Positions 36,837 to 46,676 of a stretch of 64,000 bases of DNA are shown here, one piece after another. Made by a program: the position numbers and the translations under genes. This DNA is from Ruminococcaceae bacterium UBA7080 (GTDB lineage Bacteria > Bacillota > Clostridia > Oscillospirales > Acutalibacteraceae): NCBI GenBank assembly GCA_002493595.1, contig DKZG01000027.1, positions 1 to 64,000 of the forward strand. The letters run 5' to 3'. The stretch's first letter is position 1, and every line of letters starts with the position of its first letter. The notes beneath the pieces were generated by a model. It ran no database searches. It was given only the letters and a program-made list of their open reading frames with translations, and was not told where the DNA came from.

Positions 36837-37748
36837 TTATTGCGCCTCGTATTTTATATCAAAACCATCATTGCCGTCACAGGAAACCGTGACAGTGCCT
36901 ACTGTATCTGTACGATAAATTTCAATACCGAACCTTTCAAGCCTGTTGAGTGTTTCACTGTGCGGATGACCATATGCATTATCAACCCCACAGGAAATCA
37001 CAGCATAACGCGGACTTACAGCCTTTAAAAAAGCAGGCGTTGCAGATGAAGAGGAACCGTGATGCCCTATTTTAAGCACGTCGGCACTAAGCTTTTGATA
37101 ACTGCTTTCAAGCATTTCATTTTCGGAAACATCCTCTGCATCACCGGTAAACAAAAAAGCATTTTTACCATAGGTTATCTTTAAAACGGCTGAATAATTA
37201 TTCAGGTCATCATAGTTACTGCTCAGAGGAGCAAGAAACTCTAATTTCATGTTGCTGTTGCTATAAATCTCGCGACCTGCCTTTGCTGTATTTATAGTAA
37301 TCCCCTGATTTGAGACCGCGGTCAAAAGCCGTTCAAACGTCTTGGTATTGGCTGAAACCTTAGGCATATAAATTTCGCCTACAGCAAAAGCATCAATAAT
37401 ATCGCTCATACCACCGATATGATCAGCATGAGGATGAGTAGCAACAACATAATCAACAGTCGAATATCCGCAGGAAGAAATATAATCAATAATACTCTGT
37501 GAATAATCCGCCGTACCTGCATCAATAAGCATGCATTTGCCGCCGGGCAATTCAACGAATTCACTGTCGCCCTGTCCCACATCCAAAAAATGAACAACCA
37601 TATTGCTGCCGTTATTTTTAACTGTATCGACTGACGCTTTATCTGAACTGTGATTGTTCACACCCGAAATTACCGAGGGAATAAGAATAAGCAGAAGTAC
37701 AATTATTGCAGGCAGAGGATTTCTTTTTTTGTTATGTATACCGCTCAT
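36837..37748 (-). CDS. ComEC/Rec2-type metallo-beta-lactamase hydrolase, membrane-anchored
   Basis: A 303-residue protein with an N-terminal membrane helix (PAIIVLLLILIPSVISG, about 11-28) and then an MBL domain like the C-terminal part of ComEC: FLDVGQGDSEFV near 55, THPHADHIGGM near 104, FTGDAEDVSE near 197, and KIGHHGSSSSA near 225. The catalytic part should face outside the cell. Nuclease or other phosphodiesterase activity is inferred. It is inserted in the his operon, overlapping hisD by 4 bases (ATGA). Confidence 0.87.
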   Translation of the reverse strand: MSGIHNKKRNPLPAIIVLLLILIPSVISGVNNHSSDKASVDTVKNNGSNMVVHFLDVGQGDSEFVELPGGKCMLIDAGTADYSQSIIDYISSCGYSTVDYVVATHPHADHIGGMSDIIDAFAVGEIYMPKVSANTKTFERLLTAVSNQGITINTAKAGREIYSNSNMKLEFLAPLSSNYDDLNNYSAVLKITYGKNAFLFTGDAEDVSENEMLESSYQKLSADVLKIGHHGSSSSATPAFLKAVSPRYAVISCGVDNAYGHPHSETLNRLERFGIEIYRTDTVGTVTVSCDGNDGFDIKYEAQ

Positions 37749-39028
37749 TCAAACCTAACCTTTATTGAATTAGCATGGGCGGTCAGACCTTCTGTATCAG
37801 CAAGCTTAACAATATCATCTTTAGCTTTTCGCAATTCCTCTTGCGTATAATAAATAAATGAGCTTTTTTTGATAAAGCTGTCTACGGACAGAGGTGAAAA
37901 AAATCTGGCAGTACCGCTGGTAGGAAGCACATGATTGGGACCCGCATAATAGTCACCAAGCGGCTCAGGTGAAAAATTACCGAGAAATACAGAGCCGGCA
38001 TTATCAAGTCTGCCTATATATTTAAGCGGCTCTGCTACACACATTTCCAGATGCTCAGGCGCAAGCTCATTTGCAAAATCAATAGCCTGATCCAGATCCT
38101 CACAAACAATGATTTCACCAAAATCCTTAAGGGATTTGCCGATAATTTCCTGTCTTGCAAGATATTTAATCTGCCGATCAAGCTCTTTGGCAGTTGCTTT
38201 TGCAATATCCAAGGATGTTGTGAGCAAAATTGCCGAAGCAAGCTTGTCATGCTCTGCCTGACTCATCAGATCGGCTGCAAGATATGCCGGCTTAGCTGTT
38301 TTATCAGCAACAATAAGAATTTCCGAAGGTCCGGCAACCATATCAATATCCACAACACCGTAAAGAAGCTTTTTAGCAGTTGCCACAAAAATATTACCGG
38401 GTCCGACTATTTTATCAACCTTAGGTATTTTTTCAGTTCCATATGCCAGTGCAGCCACTGCCTGTGCCCCACCGACAAGAAATACTTTATCCACGCCGGC
38501 AACAGCTGCTGCTGCCATAATATCCGGATTGGGACTGCCGTCCCTGCCGGGAGGAGTAACCATAATAATTTCTTCTACACCGGCAATTTTTGCCGGTACC
38601 GCATTCATTAAAACCGACGAAGGATATGCTGCTGTTCCGCCCGGAACATAAATACCGACTCTCTTCAGTCCGCGGACTCGCTGACCCATAATCACACCGT
38701 TTGGCTGCGCAGTCATCCAAGACTGCTGTGACTGGCGACTGTGAAAGTCATATATATTATTTTTAGCATTGATGATTGCAGATTTAAAATCTTCATCCAC
38801 CATATCCAGATATTCATTAAGCTCATCTTTGCTGAAAAACGTTTTTTTAGGGATGGAACCGTCAAAACGAACCGTAAATTCCCTTACCGCTTCATCACCC
38901 TGTTCTTTAACGGAATTTATTATATTCGTTACAATCTGAACAACCTTTTCGTCTGTTTCACCGGCGCGTTTTTTTAAATTTTCAATCAAAGCATATTCTG
39001 CCTTGCCGTTCGCTTTTGTTATATTCAT
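37745..39028 (-). CDS. hisD: Histidinol dehydrogenase HisD
   Basis: Last two oxidation steps to histidine; zinc- and NAD-dependent. Signature regions: GLKRVGIYVPGGTAAYPSSVLM near 110, DMVAGPSEILIVAD near 235, SQAEHDKLASAILL near 255 and NHVLPTSGTARFFSPLSVDSF near 370. 427 residues, normal. Follows the hisZ-hisG fusion by 23 bases. Confidence 0.96.
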   Translation of the reverse strand: MNITKANGKAEYALIENLKKRAGETDEKVVQIVTNIINSVKEQGDEAVREFTVRFDGSIPKKTFFSKDELNEYLDMVDEDFKSAIINAKNNIYDFHSRQSQQSWMTAQPNGVIMGQRVRGLKRVGIYVPGGTAAYPSSVLMNAVPAKIAGVEEIIMVTPPGRDGSPNPDIMAAAAVAGVDKVFLVGGAQAVAALAYGTEKIPKVDKIVGPGNIFVATAKKLLYGVVDIDMVAGPSEILIVADKTAKPAYLAADLMSQAEHDKLASAILLTTSLDIAKATAKELDRQIKYLARQEIIGKSLKDFGEIIVCEDLDQAIDFANELAPEHLEMCVAEPLKYIGRLDNAGSVFLGNFSPEPLGDYYAGPNHVLPTSGTARFFSPLSVDSFIKKSSFIYYTQEELRKAKDDIVKLADTEGLTAHANSIKVRFE

Positions 39029-39051
39029 ACAGTCAGTCCTCCGATATCCAT

Positions 39052-40665
39052 TTAAAGTTTAGACGCTAATTCAAGGTCATTTAAAAAAGCTTCAATCTCT
39101 TCTTTGCGCAGCTTCATAGATGCCATATTCACAATAACTCTTGCAGAGATAGGCATAATCTCGTCAACAACCTCGAGTCCGTTTTCCTTTAAAGTTGAAC
39201 CTGTTTCAACAATATCAACAATACCGTCGGCAAGCCCGAGAAGGGGCGCAAGTTCTACACTGCCCTCAATCTTAATAATATCCACATCCATGCCCTTTGA
39301 CTTAAAGTATTCCTTAGCCACTTTGGGATATTTGCTTGCAACCACTTTTCGTTTATAGCCCGAGAAGAAATCGGAACCCTTAGGACATGCAAGCGCAAAA
39401 CGACACTTGCCTATATTGAGATCAATAACCTCATAAAATGAATTACCATGCTCGGCGATTGTATCCTTGCCTACAACACCGATATCACAAACGCCGTGCT
39501 CAACATAGGTAATAACATCAGGTGCTTTTGAAAGCACAGCCTCATAATCACCGACAGGAAGAATCAGCCGCCTGCCTTTATTCTCAAGTTCAGCAGTATC
39601 AAGACCCATCGTTTTAAACAAATGAACAGAATTTTTTTCAAGTCTGCCCTTGGTAAGTGCTATTCGAAGCGGTCTGTCAATATTAATCTCCTCACGCATA
39701 ATGTCGCAAAGTGCATTCACATTTACAGCAAAGCCTACAGCAGGAGCATCAAGACCGAATTGTGAAATAAGATTATCGTAGCGACCGCCTGAAAGAATAG
39801 TTACACCGCTTCCCTGTGCATAACCGCGGAATATTACACCGGTATAATAATTACTTCTGTTAACCAAGCTTAAATCAATAAGAATATTATCTTTAAACCC
39901 AAGCTCACAAAGCTTTTCATAAACCATTTTAAGATAATCAAGTGCCGCATTGGCTTCTTTGTCATTATAAAGTGACTTTGCCTCGATGATTACACTTACA
40001 TCACCGAAAAGCCTGGGAAGCTTCTTAATAATTTCCGTTTCTGTGCTGCTGCCGATTTTATCAAGCAAATCACCTAACGCCGAATAATTTTTACCCTCAA
40101 TAAAGCTGCATATATCTGCCTTATCCGAAGCAGTTATATTCATCTTCTCAAGTATCGCATTAAAAAAGCCTGCGTGACACAGCTCCAGTTTAAAGGAATT
40201 GACATCATTCTGCTTAAGTGCTTCATATGCCATAGAAAGCACTTCAATATCAGCATCCATGCTGCTGTCGCCTATCAGCTCAATGCCGCTTTGCTCAATT
40301 TCATCTGTACGCCCTGCAAGCTGCTTATTTCGAACATAAATATTTTGATTATAATAAAGTCTTACAGGAAAATCACCATTTGAAAGCCTTGTTGCTACAA
40401 GGCGGGCAATCGGTGCTGTATTATCAGGACGAAGTACAGTTGTCCTGCCCTGATTATCGGAGAGCTTATACATTTCTTCTGCTTCGACACCGAGATTATC
40501 ACTATTAAAAACATCAAAGTACTCAATAGTAGGCGTCATCACTTTACGGTAATTCTTTTCTTTAAACAAAGCAGAAAGTATTGCTTCAACTCTTCTTCTG
40601 TCATCACATTCCTCAAAAAGCAAATCCCTGCTGCCTTGAGGTGTTAATTTTGAATATCTTTTCAT
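39052..40665 (-). CDS. hisZG: HisZ-HisG fusion: ATP phosphoribosyltransferase with its regulatory domain
   Basis: First step of histidine synthesis, feedback-controlled. Residues about 1-320 are HisZ, a histidyl-tRNA-synthetase-like domain (TPQGSRDLLFEE, TVLRPDNTAPIARLVATRL, SGGRYDNLI). From about 328 a short-form HisG follows (RPLRIALTKGRLEKNSVHLF, VEHGVCDIGVVGKDTI, GIVDIVETGSTLKENGL). The two are normally separate genes whose products form a hetero-octamer; here one frame encodes both with a very short linker. No frameshift or internal start is evident. The gene heads the operon behind its own promoter. Confidence 0.93.
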   Translation of the reverse strand: MKRYSKLTPQGSRDLLFEECDDRRRVEAILSALFKEKNYRKVMTPTIEYFDVFNSDNLGVEAEEMYKLSDNQGRTTVLRPDNTAPIARLVATRLSNGDFPVRLYYNQNIYVRNKQLAGRTDEIEQSGIELIGDSSMDADIEVLSMAYEALKQNDVNSFKLELCHAGFFNAILEKMNITASDKADICSFIEGKNYSALGDLLDKIGSSTETEIIKKLPRLFGDVSVIIEAKSLYNDKEANAALDYLKMVYEKLCELGFKDNILIDLSLVNRSNYYTGVIFRGYAQGSGVTILSGGRYDNLISQFGLDAPAVGFAVNVNALCDIMREEINIDRPLRIALTKGRLEKNSVHLFKTMGLDTAELENKGRRLILPVGDYEAVLSKAPDVITYVEHGVCDIGVVGKDTIAEHGNSFYEVIDLNIGKCRFALACPKGSDFFSGYKRKVVASKYPKVAKEYFKSKGMDVDIIKIEGSVELAPLLGLADGIVDIVETGSTLKENGLEVVDEIMPISARVIVNMASMKLRKEEIEAFLNDLELASKL

Positions 40666-40714
40666 ATGTATCTCCCTAAACGGATTATTTGCTTTAGTGT
40701 AGTAGAGTGCTAAT

Positions 40715-40743
40715 ATGCTATCACATTAATATAAAAATGTCAA
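40715..40743 (-). promoter_or_regulatory. Predicted promoter of the his-recJ-relA operon
   Basis: On the minus strand TTGACA (complement of 40738-40743) and TAGCAT (complement of 40715-40720) are 17 bases apart in the only sizeable gap between polC and hisZG. No T-box core (TGGNACCGCG) is visible in the short leader. Confidence 0.5.
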
Positions 40744-40754
40744 GCATAATATAT

Positions 40755-43700
40755 CTAAAATAAGGAAATCTGATTAGACTCGGGCATATCACCCAAAGCA
40801 CCCGCCTCTTTCAAAGAATCTACAACACTCCTGCCGATCCCTGCGCGAGCCATAAGGTCATCATATGACATAAATTCGCCGTTGCCGTCGTTTTTAGCAT
40901 CTGCAATTGCCTTTGCAGCATTTTCACCGATACCATCTATCGCACCGAACGGCAAGCGAATTTTACCGTTTTCAATCATATAAATTCTTGAATCTGATTT
41001 ATAAATATCCACCGGCAGAAATTCAATACCTCTTGCCAGCATTTCGATAACAATCTGATTGACAATATACGTTGACTCTTCTTTTGCGGTAACAGGAAGA
41101 TTATTTTTCTTTTTAGCAGTAAACTCATCCATTTTCTTTTTTACTGCAGCCTTGCCCTCAACTGCGGCAACAGCATCTATAGCACCGCCGCGCACAGTAA
41201 AGTATGCCGAATAAAAATGAATGGGATAATAGATTTTATACCAAGCAAGACGAAGCGCAGCGATTACATAAGCAGCTGCATGCGCCTTGGGGAACATATA
41301 CTTTATTTTATAACAGGAATCAATATACCACTGCTCCACACCGACCGTTTTCATTGCTTCCTCATAGACCGGAAGCTCCTTAGGTGCTTTTCCCTTTCGG
41401 GTATATTCCATAATCTTAAAACAATCCTTTTTAGACAGAGGTGACTCCTTGCCTGTTTTAGCCTCATATTCTTCAGTCTTATGAATAAGATAGGTCATAA
41501 TATCATCACGACATCCGATAACCTCTGAAATCGTGCAGATGCCGTTTTTAATAAGCTCCTGAGCATTTCCGAGCCATACATCCGTACCATGTGAAAGACC
41601 GGAAATCTGCAAAAGATCGGCGAAGGTTTTAGGCTTTGCCTCAACAAGCATACCAATAACAAAGGGTGTACCCATTTCAGGGATAGCCAGTGTACCTGTC
41701 TGACAGTCAATATCCTGCGGAGAAACACCTATCGGCTCAGTTGAAGTTATAAGCTGATAAAGTTTAGGATCTGACAAATCAACATCCATTACAGGCTTTC
41801 CTGTTGAATCCTCTAAGTATTTATAAAGCGTTGGATTATCGTGTCCAAGCTCATCAAGCTTTAAAAGCGTATCGTGAAGTGAATTTTTAAAGTCAAAATG
41901 AGTAGTATATGTGCCTTTTTTTTCATCATTGGACGGATATTGAATGGGTGTGAAATCCTCAACAGAATACTTATCAGGCACAACTACCATACCACCGGGA
42001 TGCTGACCTGTGGTGCGTTTTATACCTGTGCATCCAACCGTAAGCCTGTCAATCTCAGCTCTTGGTGTTGTTGAAATAAGGCCTCGCTCATCCAGGTATT
42101 TCATAACATAGCCATAAGCTGTCTTATCTGCAACAGTTGCCATTGTACCTGCTTTGAATACATACTCCTTACCGAACAATTCCTCCGTGTATCTATGTGA
42201 GCGTGACTGATATTCACCGCTGAAATTAAGGTCAATATCAGGCTCCTTATCACCATCAAAGCCAAGGAAGGTTTCAAATGGTATTTCGTGACCGTCACGC
42301 TTCATGGGAATACCGCAGTTCGGACAATTTTTAGAAGGCAAATCAAAGCCTGAACCATATTCACCCTTAGTAAAAAACTCACTGTGCTTACACTTTTTGC
42401 AATAATAGTGAGGAGCAAGCGGATTAACCTCGGATATGCCGCCGAAATGTGCAGCTAACGACGAGCCTACAGAACCTCTTGAACCAACAAGATATCCGTT
42501 TCGCTCACTCTCCTCAACAAGTCGTTTTGCTATAACATAAAGCACACCGAAACCATGGCCAATAATGGAATCCAGCTCACGCTGAAGCCTGTCAGCAACA
42601 ATATCGGGTACCGGATCACCATACAACGCCTTAGCCATATTCCAGCATTTTTCAGTAAGCTCCTCATTAGCTCCATCAATATGCGGCTGAAAGGTTCCCG
42701 GCGGAATAGGCGGTATATTGTCCATAACCATATCAGCAATTTTATTCGGATTGTCAACAACAAATTCCTTAGCCCTCTCGCCTGCCCATGCAAAATCGGC
42801 AAGCATTTCATCTGTTGTTTTAAAATAGAGAGGCGCCTGATTATCAGCATCATCAAACCCCTTTGATGCCATAATAATAGCCCTGAACCTGGCATCCTTT
42901 TCATCAAGAAAATGCACATCACCGGTAGCCACAACAAGCTTACCCATTTTATCGGCAAGAGAAATAATCCTTTTATTAATATTAATCAAATCATCATCGC
43001 TGCTGATTGCCTGATGCATATCCCTTGAAGAGCGTATCATAAAAGCATTATTGCCGTTAGGCTGAATTTCCAGATAATCATAAAATGATGCAATCTCTTC
43101 AACTCTATCCTCCGGTTCATTATTCAATATAGCCTGATAAAGCTCGCCCTGCTCGCAGGCAGAACCGATAATAAGACCATCTCGTTTTTGTGCAAGCAGA
43201 CTTTTAGGAATTAACGGCCTTGATTTAAAGGTTTTTATATTGGATGCAGATATAAGCTCATAAAGATTTTTTCTGCCGTATTTACGCTCCTCTTTAGGAA
43301 TAGACTCATCAAGTGATGTATCTTCTTTGACCAGCAAAATAATATGATGGCGCTTAAACTGCTTTAATTTCAGATTCATAAAATCGGGATATTTTTCATC
43401 ATCAACAAGATATCCCTCCATACCCAAAATGAGTTTGATTTTGCCTTTTGCAGCATTGTAAGCTTCAGGAAGTGCCTGAACAACACCATGATCGGTAACA
43501 GCAATCGCCTTATGTCCCCAACTGATGGCCCGATTAACAAGTGCCTTCGGAGAGGTGATACCATCCATCTCCGACAAAGAGGTATGAAGATGAAGCTCTA
43601 CTCTTTTTTCCTCGGCATGATCCATCTTATCTATTTTGACCACACTGGAAATGGAAAAAGGACGAAGCACATACTGATTTGAAAATGTATCAAACTGATA

Positions 43701-44561
43701 CGCACCGTTAATTACAACCGTACCGCACTGAGCAAGCTTCTCAATCAATGGGTCAATAATATGCTTGTCCTCAAACATCTTTACAGTGATTGAGGATGTG
43801 TAATCAGTAATATCAAAATTAAATATACGGCTTGTGCCTCGCTTTGTATCCCGCACCTCCGTTTTGATGACGTCACCCCATACGGTAATATAACCGGCAT
43901 CGGCACTGACATCCTTAATAGATGTAGGTGCTTCACGAAGATTTTTGCCGAAAATATTTCTTAACGTGTCTTTATAAAGAGGGAGCTCGCCCCACTGCTC
44001 GTGAACAACGTTTTTCTGAGCTTCCTCCTTTAAACGTGCCTCCTCGTGATGCTTTTTCTCCACGGCCTCCTTAACTGCTTTTTCAATATCGAAAGCCTGA
44101 ACCTCTAAAAAACTAACATCATAATCCATACCGAAAAAGCTGTAAATAAGCTTTGAAATGGCTGCGTCCGCCTTTTGTGACTCAAGAACCTCTTTGCCGC
44201 CTTTTTTTAGAAAAACGGTAAGCATACTATCCTCAAGCGCTGCTTCGGCTCCGTCAAAAAAACCATTAGCTGCCGGAACATCCTTTTTGATATATTCCAG
44301 TATATTCTCTATATTGTCAAGCGAAAATTCCGATTTAGGAAATCTTGGATTAATCACTGCTTTATGTAAATCCATTGAATTTTCGATGGCCGCTTCAGCC
44401 TTTTGAAGCAACGAGTATTCAACGAAGCTGTCAAGCAGCACACCTATAGAAAGGGTTCGCCTTTCCATAGAAACGGTAAAAGAGGTTATCTCACTGCTGC
44501 CAAGACGTGCGAGTAAATCATCACCTATAAAATCAGAAAAATAATCTGAAAATCTATTCAT
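40755..44561 (-). CDS. polC: DNA polymerase III alpha subunit PolC, lacking the exonuclease insert
   Basis: Main replicative polymerase of low-GC Gram-positives. Order seen: N-terminal domain, OB fold (about 220-310), PHP domain beginning VELHLHTSLSEMDG near 320, then GRKNLYELISAS and PRSLL-like PLIPKSLLAQKRDGLIIGSACEQGELY, zinc ribbon CKKCKHSEFF...CPNCG near 700, palm aspartates in PDIDLNFSGEYQ near 775, KRTTGQHPGG and DVWLGNAQELI. It ends NQISLF. Normal PolC has about 1430 residues with a DnaQ-like exonuclease (DxETTG and later motifs) splitting the PHP domain. Here LILGMEGYLVDD is followed within about 20 residues by the second PHP part, and no exonuclease motif exists, giving 1268 residues. 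Start ATG overlaps the ispG stop (TGATG). Confidence 0.96.
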   Translation of the reverse strand: MNRFSDYFSDFIGDDLLARLGSSEITSFTVSMERRTLSIGVLLDSFVEYSLLQKAEAAIENSMDLHKAVINPRFPKSEFSLDNIENILEYIKKDVPAANGFFDGAEAALEDSMLTVFLKKGGKEVLESQKADAAISKLIYSFFGMDYDVSFLEVQAFDIEKAVKEAVEKKHHEEARLKEEAQKNVVHEQWGELPLYKDTLRNIFGKNLREAPTSIKDVSADAGYITVWGDVIKTEVRDTKRGTSRIFNFDITDYTSSITVKMFEDKHIIDPLIEKLAQCGTVVINGAYQFDTFSNQYVLRPFSISSVVKIDKMDHAEEKRVELHLHTSLSEMDGITSPKALVNRAISWGHKAIAVTDHGVVQALPEAYNAAKGKIKLILGMEGYLVDDEKYPDFMNLKLKQFKRHHIILLVKEDTSLDESIPKEERKYGRKNLYELISASNIKTFKSRPLIPKSLLAQKRDGLIIGSACEQGELYQAILNNEPEDRVEEIASFYDYLEIQPNGNNAFMIRSSRDMHQAISSDDDLININKRIISLADKMGKLVVATGDVHFLDEKDARFRAIIMASKGFDDADNQAPLYFKTTDEMLADFAWAGERAKEFVVDNPNKIADMVMDNIPPIPPGTFQPHIDGANEELTEKCWNMAKALYGDPVPDIVADRLQRELDSIIGHGFGVLYVIAKRLVEESERNGYLVGSRGSVGSSLAAHFGGISEVNPLAPHYYCKKCKHSEFFTKGEYGSGFDLPSKNCPNCGIPMKRDGHEIPFETFLGFDGDKEPDIDLNFSGEYQSRSHRYTEELFGKEYVFKAGTMATVADKTAYGYVMKYLDERGLISTTPRAEIDRLTVGCTGIKRTTGQHPGGMVVVPDKYSVEDFTPIQYPSNDEKKGTYTTHFDFKNSLHDTLLKLDELGHDNPTLYKYLEDSTGKPVMDVDLSDPKLYQLITSTEPIGVSPQDIDCQTGTLAIPEMGTPFVIGMLVEAKPKTFADLLQISGLSHGTDVWLGNAQELIKNGICTISEVIGCRDDIMTYLIHKTEEYEAKTGKESPLSKKDCFKIMEYTRKGKAPKELPVYEEAMKTVGVEQWYIDSCYKIKYMFPKAHAAAYVIAALRLAWYKIYYPIHFYSAYFTVRGGAIDAVAAVEGKAAVKKKMDEFTAKKKNNLPVTAKEESTYIVNQIVIEMLARGIEFLPVDIYKSDSRIYMIENGKIRLPFGAIDGIGENAAKAIADAKNDGNGEFMSYDDLMARAGIGRSVVDSLKEAGALGDMPESNQISLF

Positions 44562-45613
44562 CACAGTTTATCTATTTCCTTCATTAATTCTTCAAGTAAA
44601 TCTTTTTCATCAACCTTGCGCAAAATCTCACCTTTTTTAAAAATGAGACCATTACCATCACCGCCGGCAATACCGATATCAGCTTCCTTTGCCTCACCCG
44701 GGCCATTAACGATGCATCCCATTACTGCAACCTTTATTGGCTTTTTGCAGTCTCTGAGTCTTTCCTCAACCTGATTTGCAAGAGAAACCAAATCAATTCT
44801 TGTCCTGCCGCAGGTAGGACATGAAATAAGATAAGGGCAATCATTTTTCAAGCCGATTGCCTTTAAAATATCAAATGCTGCAAACACCTCTTTAACAGGG
44901 TCATCGGTAAGGCTTACACGAATGGTATCGCCTATCCCCCTTGTAAGAAGCGAGCCTATACCAACTGAGGATTTTATCAATCCTATACGCTCTGTACCTG
45001 CTTCGGTTACACCTAAATGAAGCGGATAGCAACATTGCTCTGCAGCAAGCTCATAAGCATTTATCATGGTCTGAACATTCGATGATTTTATAGAAATAAC
45101 AATGTCATCAAAATCAAACTTTTCAAGAAGTCTTGCATGATAAAGTGCTGACTCAACCATGGCCTGCGGAGTCGGAGAGCCGTATTTGGCAAGAATATCC
45201 TTTTCAAGTGAGCCGGAATTAACACCGATTCTGATTGGAATACTTTTTAAACGGCAGGCATCAGCCACTGCTTTAACTCTTGAATCATCGCCGATATTGC
45301 CCGGATTGATACGAATTTTATCAATTCCTCTTTCAACAGCACCAAGGGCCAGTCGATAATCAAAATGAATATCCGCTACAAGCGGCACATCAACAGCACT
45401 TTTTATAGGCTCAATTAAAGAGAGTGCTGATTCATTGGGAATTGCAAATCGAATAACCTGACAGCCTGCTGCAGCCAGCTCCTTTGCCTGAGCTACTGAA
45501 CCTTCAACATCGGTCGATGCAACATTAAGCATACTTTGCACAAGTATTTCACTGTCTGCACCGCCAATCCACTTATCCTTAAGTCTGATTTTTTTACTGT
45601 TTCTTCTTTCCAT
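44561..45613 (-). CDS. ispG: 4-hydroxy-3-methylbut-2-enyl-diphosphate synthase IspG (GcpE)
   Basis: Fe-S enzyme of the MEP isoprenoid pathway. Cluster cysteines: SCPTCGRTRIDL near 262 and MGCIVNGPGEAKEADIGIAGG near 297. TIM-barrel part starts IGGADSEILVQSMLN. 350 residues, the bacterial short form. Lies between rseP and polC as in other Clostridia, in place of proS of B. subtilis. Confidence 0.96.
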   Translation of the reverse strand: MERRNSKKIRLKDKWIGGADSEILVQSMLNVASTDVEGSVAQAKELAAAGCQVIRFAIPNESALSLIEPIKSAVDVPLVADIHFDYRLALGAVERGIDKIRINPGNIGDDSRVKAVADACRLKSIPIRIGVNSGSLEKDILAKYGSPTPQAMVESALYHARLLEKFDFDDIVISIKSSNVQTMINAYELAAEQCCYPLHLGVTEAGTERIGLIKSSVGIGSLLTRGIGDTIRVSLTDDPVKEVFAAFDILKAIGLKNDCPYLISCPTCGRTRIDLVSLANQVEERLRDCKKPIKVAVMGCIVNGPGEAKEADIGIAGGDGNGLIFKKGEILRKVDEKDLLEELMKEIDKL

Positions 45614-45635
45614 AACATCACCTGTAATTTAACAT

Positions 45636-46676
45636 CTAAAATAATTTAGTTATATCACTAAAGGTCACAACACACATAAGACCTATTAAAAGCACCAAAC
45701 CGGCAGTATTAATAATATATTCCGCCTTTACGGGAAGCTTCTTTCGCGTTATTCCCTCTGCAATTAACACAAACAGCCTCCAACCGTCAAGAGCAGGTAT
45801 GGGGAACAAATTGAATAAACCGATATTTATTGTCAGCAAAGTCATAATTCTGAGCATGGACTGAACAGAAGTTTTGACTGCATCCGATACGACAGTTACC
45901 GCCCCGACAGGGCCGCTCAAATCCGTAAAACCATATCTGCCCGACAACAAATCATACACTGATAAAAACACCATTCGCATATAAGAAACAGTCTCCTTAC
46001 AGGTTTGAAGCAAAACATTGCCAACCGTTTTTTCAACACCCATAAGCCAAAAATCCATTCTCAGAAACCGACTGCCTTTATACTCATCCGATGCAAATTC
46101 AACCTGCAGATTTATTTCTTTTCCGTCGCGTTCGACGATCATATCAACTGTGCTGTCCTTGCTTCTTGACAGCCCTGTCTGCACATCGCTTGAAGTAAAA
46201 ACACGCACCCCATCGATACTTTTGATATCATCGCCTGCTTGAAGTCCGCTTTTAACAGAAACAGCTTCAGCATCGAATTTTGCAACCTGAGTCGTGCCGA
46301 CCAGGCCTTGTGAGCTGACAATAATCAGCATAATAACAAAACCTAAAATTAAATTCATCACAGCACCGGCGGCAACAACAAATATCTTCTGCCAAACCCT
46401 TTTGCTCATAAATGAATTTTCGTCATCACTTTCAGTATCCTCGCCTTCCATCGCACAATAGCCGCCGATTAGAAAAAGACGAAGCGAAAATTTTGTCTGA
46501 TGCCCTTTAATCTGTATCAGCTTAGGACCCATACCTATTGAAAATTCGTTGACCTTGATTTTCATCAGTCGTGCCGCAATAAAATGGCCGAACTCATGAA
46601 TTATAATAATCACTTCAAAAAACAGAATTGCAATAATGATTGGATATACCGTATTCCATATATTTGTTATACTCAC
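45636..46676 (-). CDS. rseP: RIP metalloprotease RseP/RasP (site-2 protease)
   Basis: Intramembrane zinc protease acting on anti-sigma factors and signal peptides. HEFGHF near residue 27 in the first membrane helix; a PDZ domain around 120-200 (GLQAGDDIKSIDGVRVFTSSDV); second metal motif region NLFPIPALDGWRLF near 292; further hydrophobic segments at the end. 346 residues. Overlaps dxr by 4 bases. Confidence 0.94.
   Translation of the reverse strand: MSITNIWNTVYPIIIAILFFEVIIIIHEFGHFIAARLMKIKVNEFSIGMGPKLIQIKGHQTKFSLRLFLIGGYCAMEGEDTESDDENSFMSKRVWQKIFVVAAGAVMNLILGFVIMLIIVSSQGLVGTTQVAKFDAEAVSVKSGLQAGDDIKSIDGVRVFTSSDVQTGLSRSKDSTVDMIVERDGKEINLQVEFASDEYKGSRFLRMDFWLMGVEKTVGNVLLQTCKETVSYMRMVFLSVYDLLSGRYGFTDLSGPVGAVTVVSDAVKTSVQSMLRIMTLLTINIGLFNLFPIPALDGWRLFVLIAEGITRKKLPVKAEYIINTAGLVLLIGLMCVVTFSDITKLF

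Noticed and set aside
40666..40754. His-operon leader considered for a histidine T-box
   Set aside because: The gap is under 90 bases and contains no TGGNACCGCG core or Stem I features.
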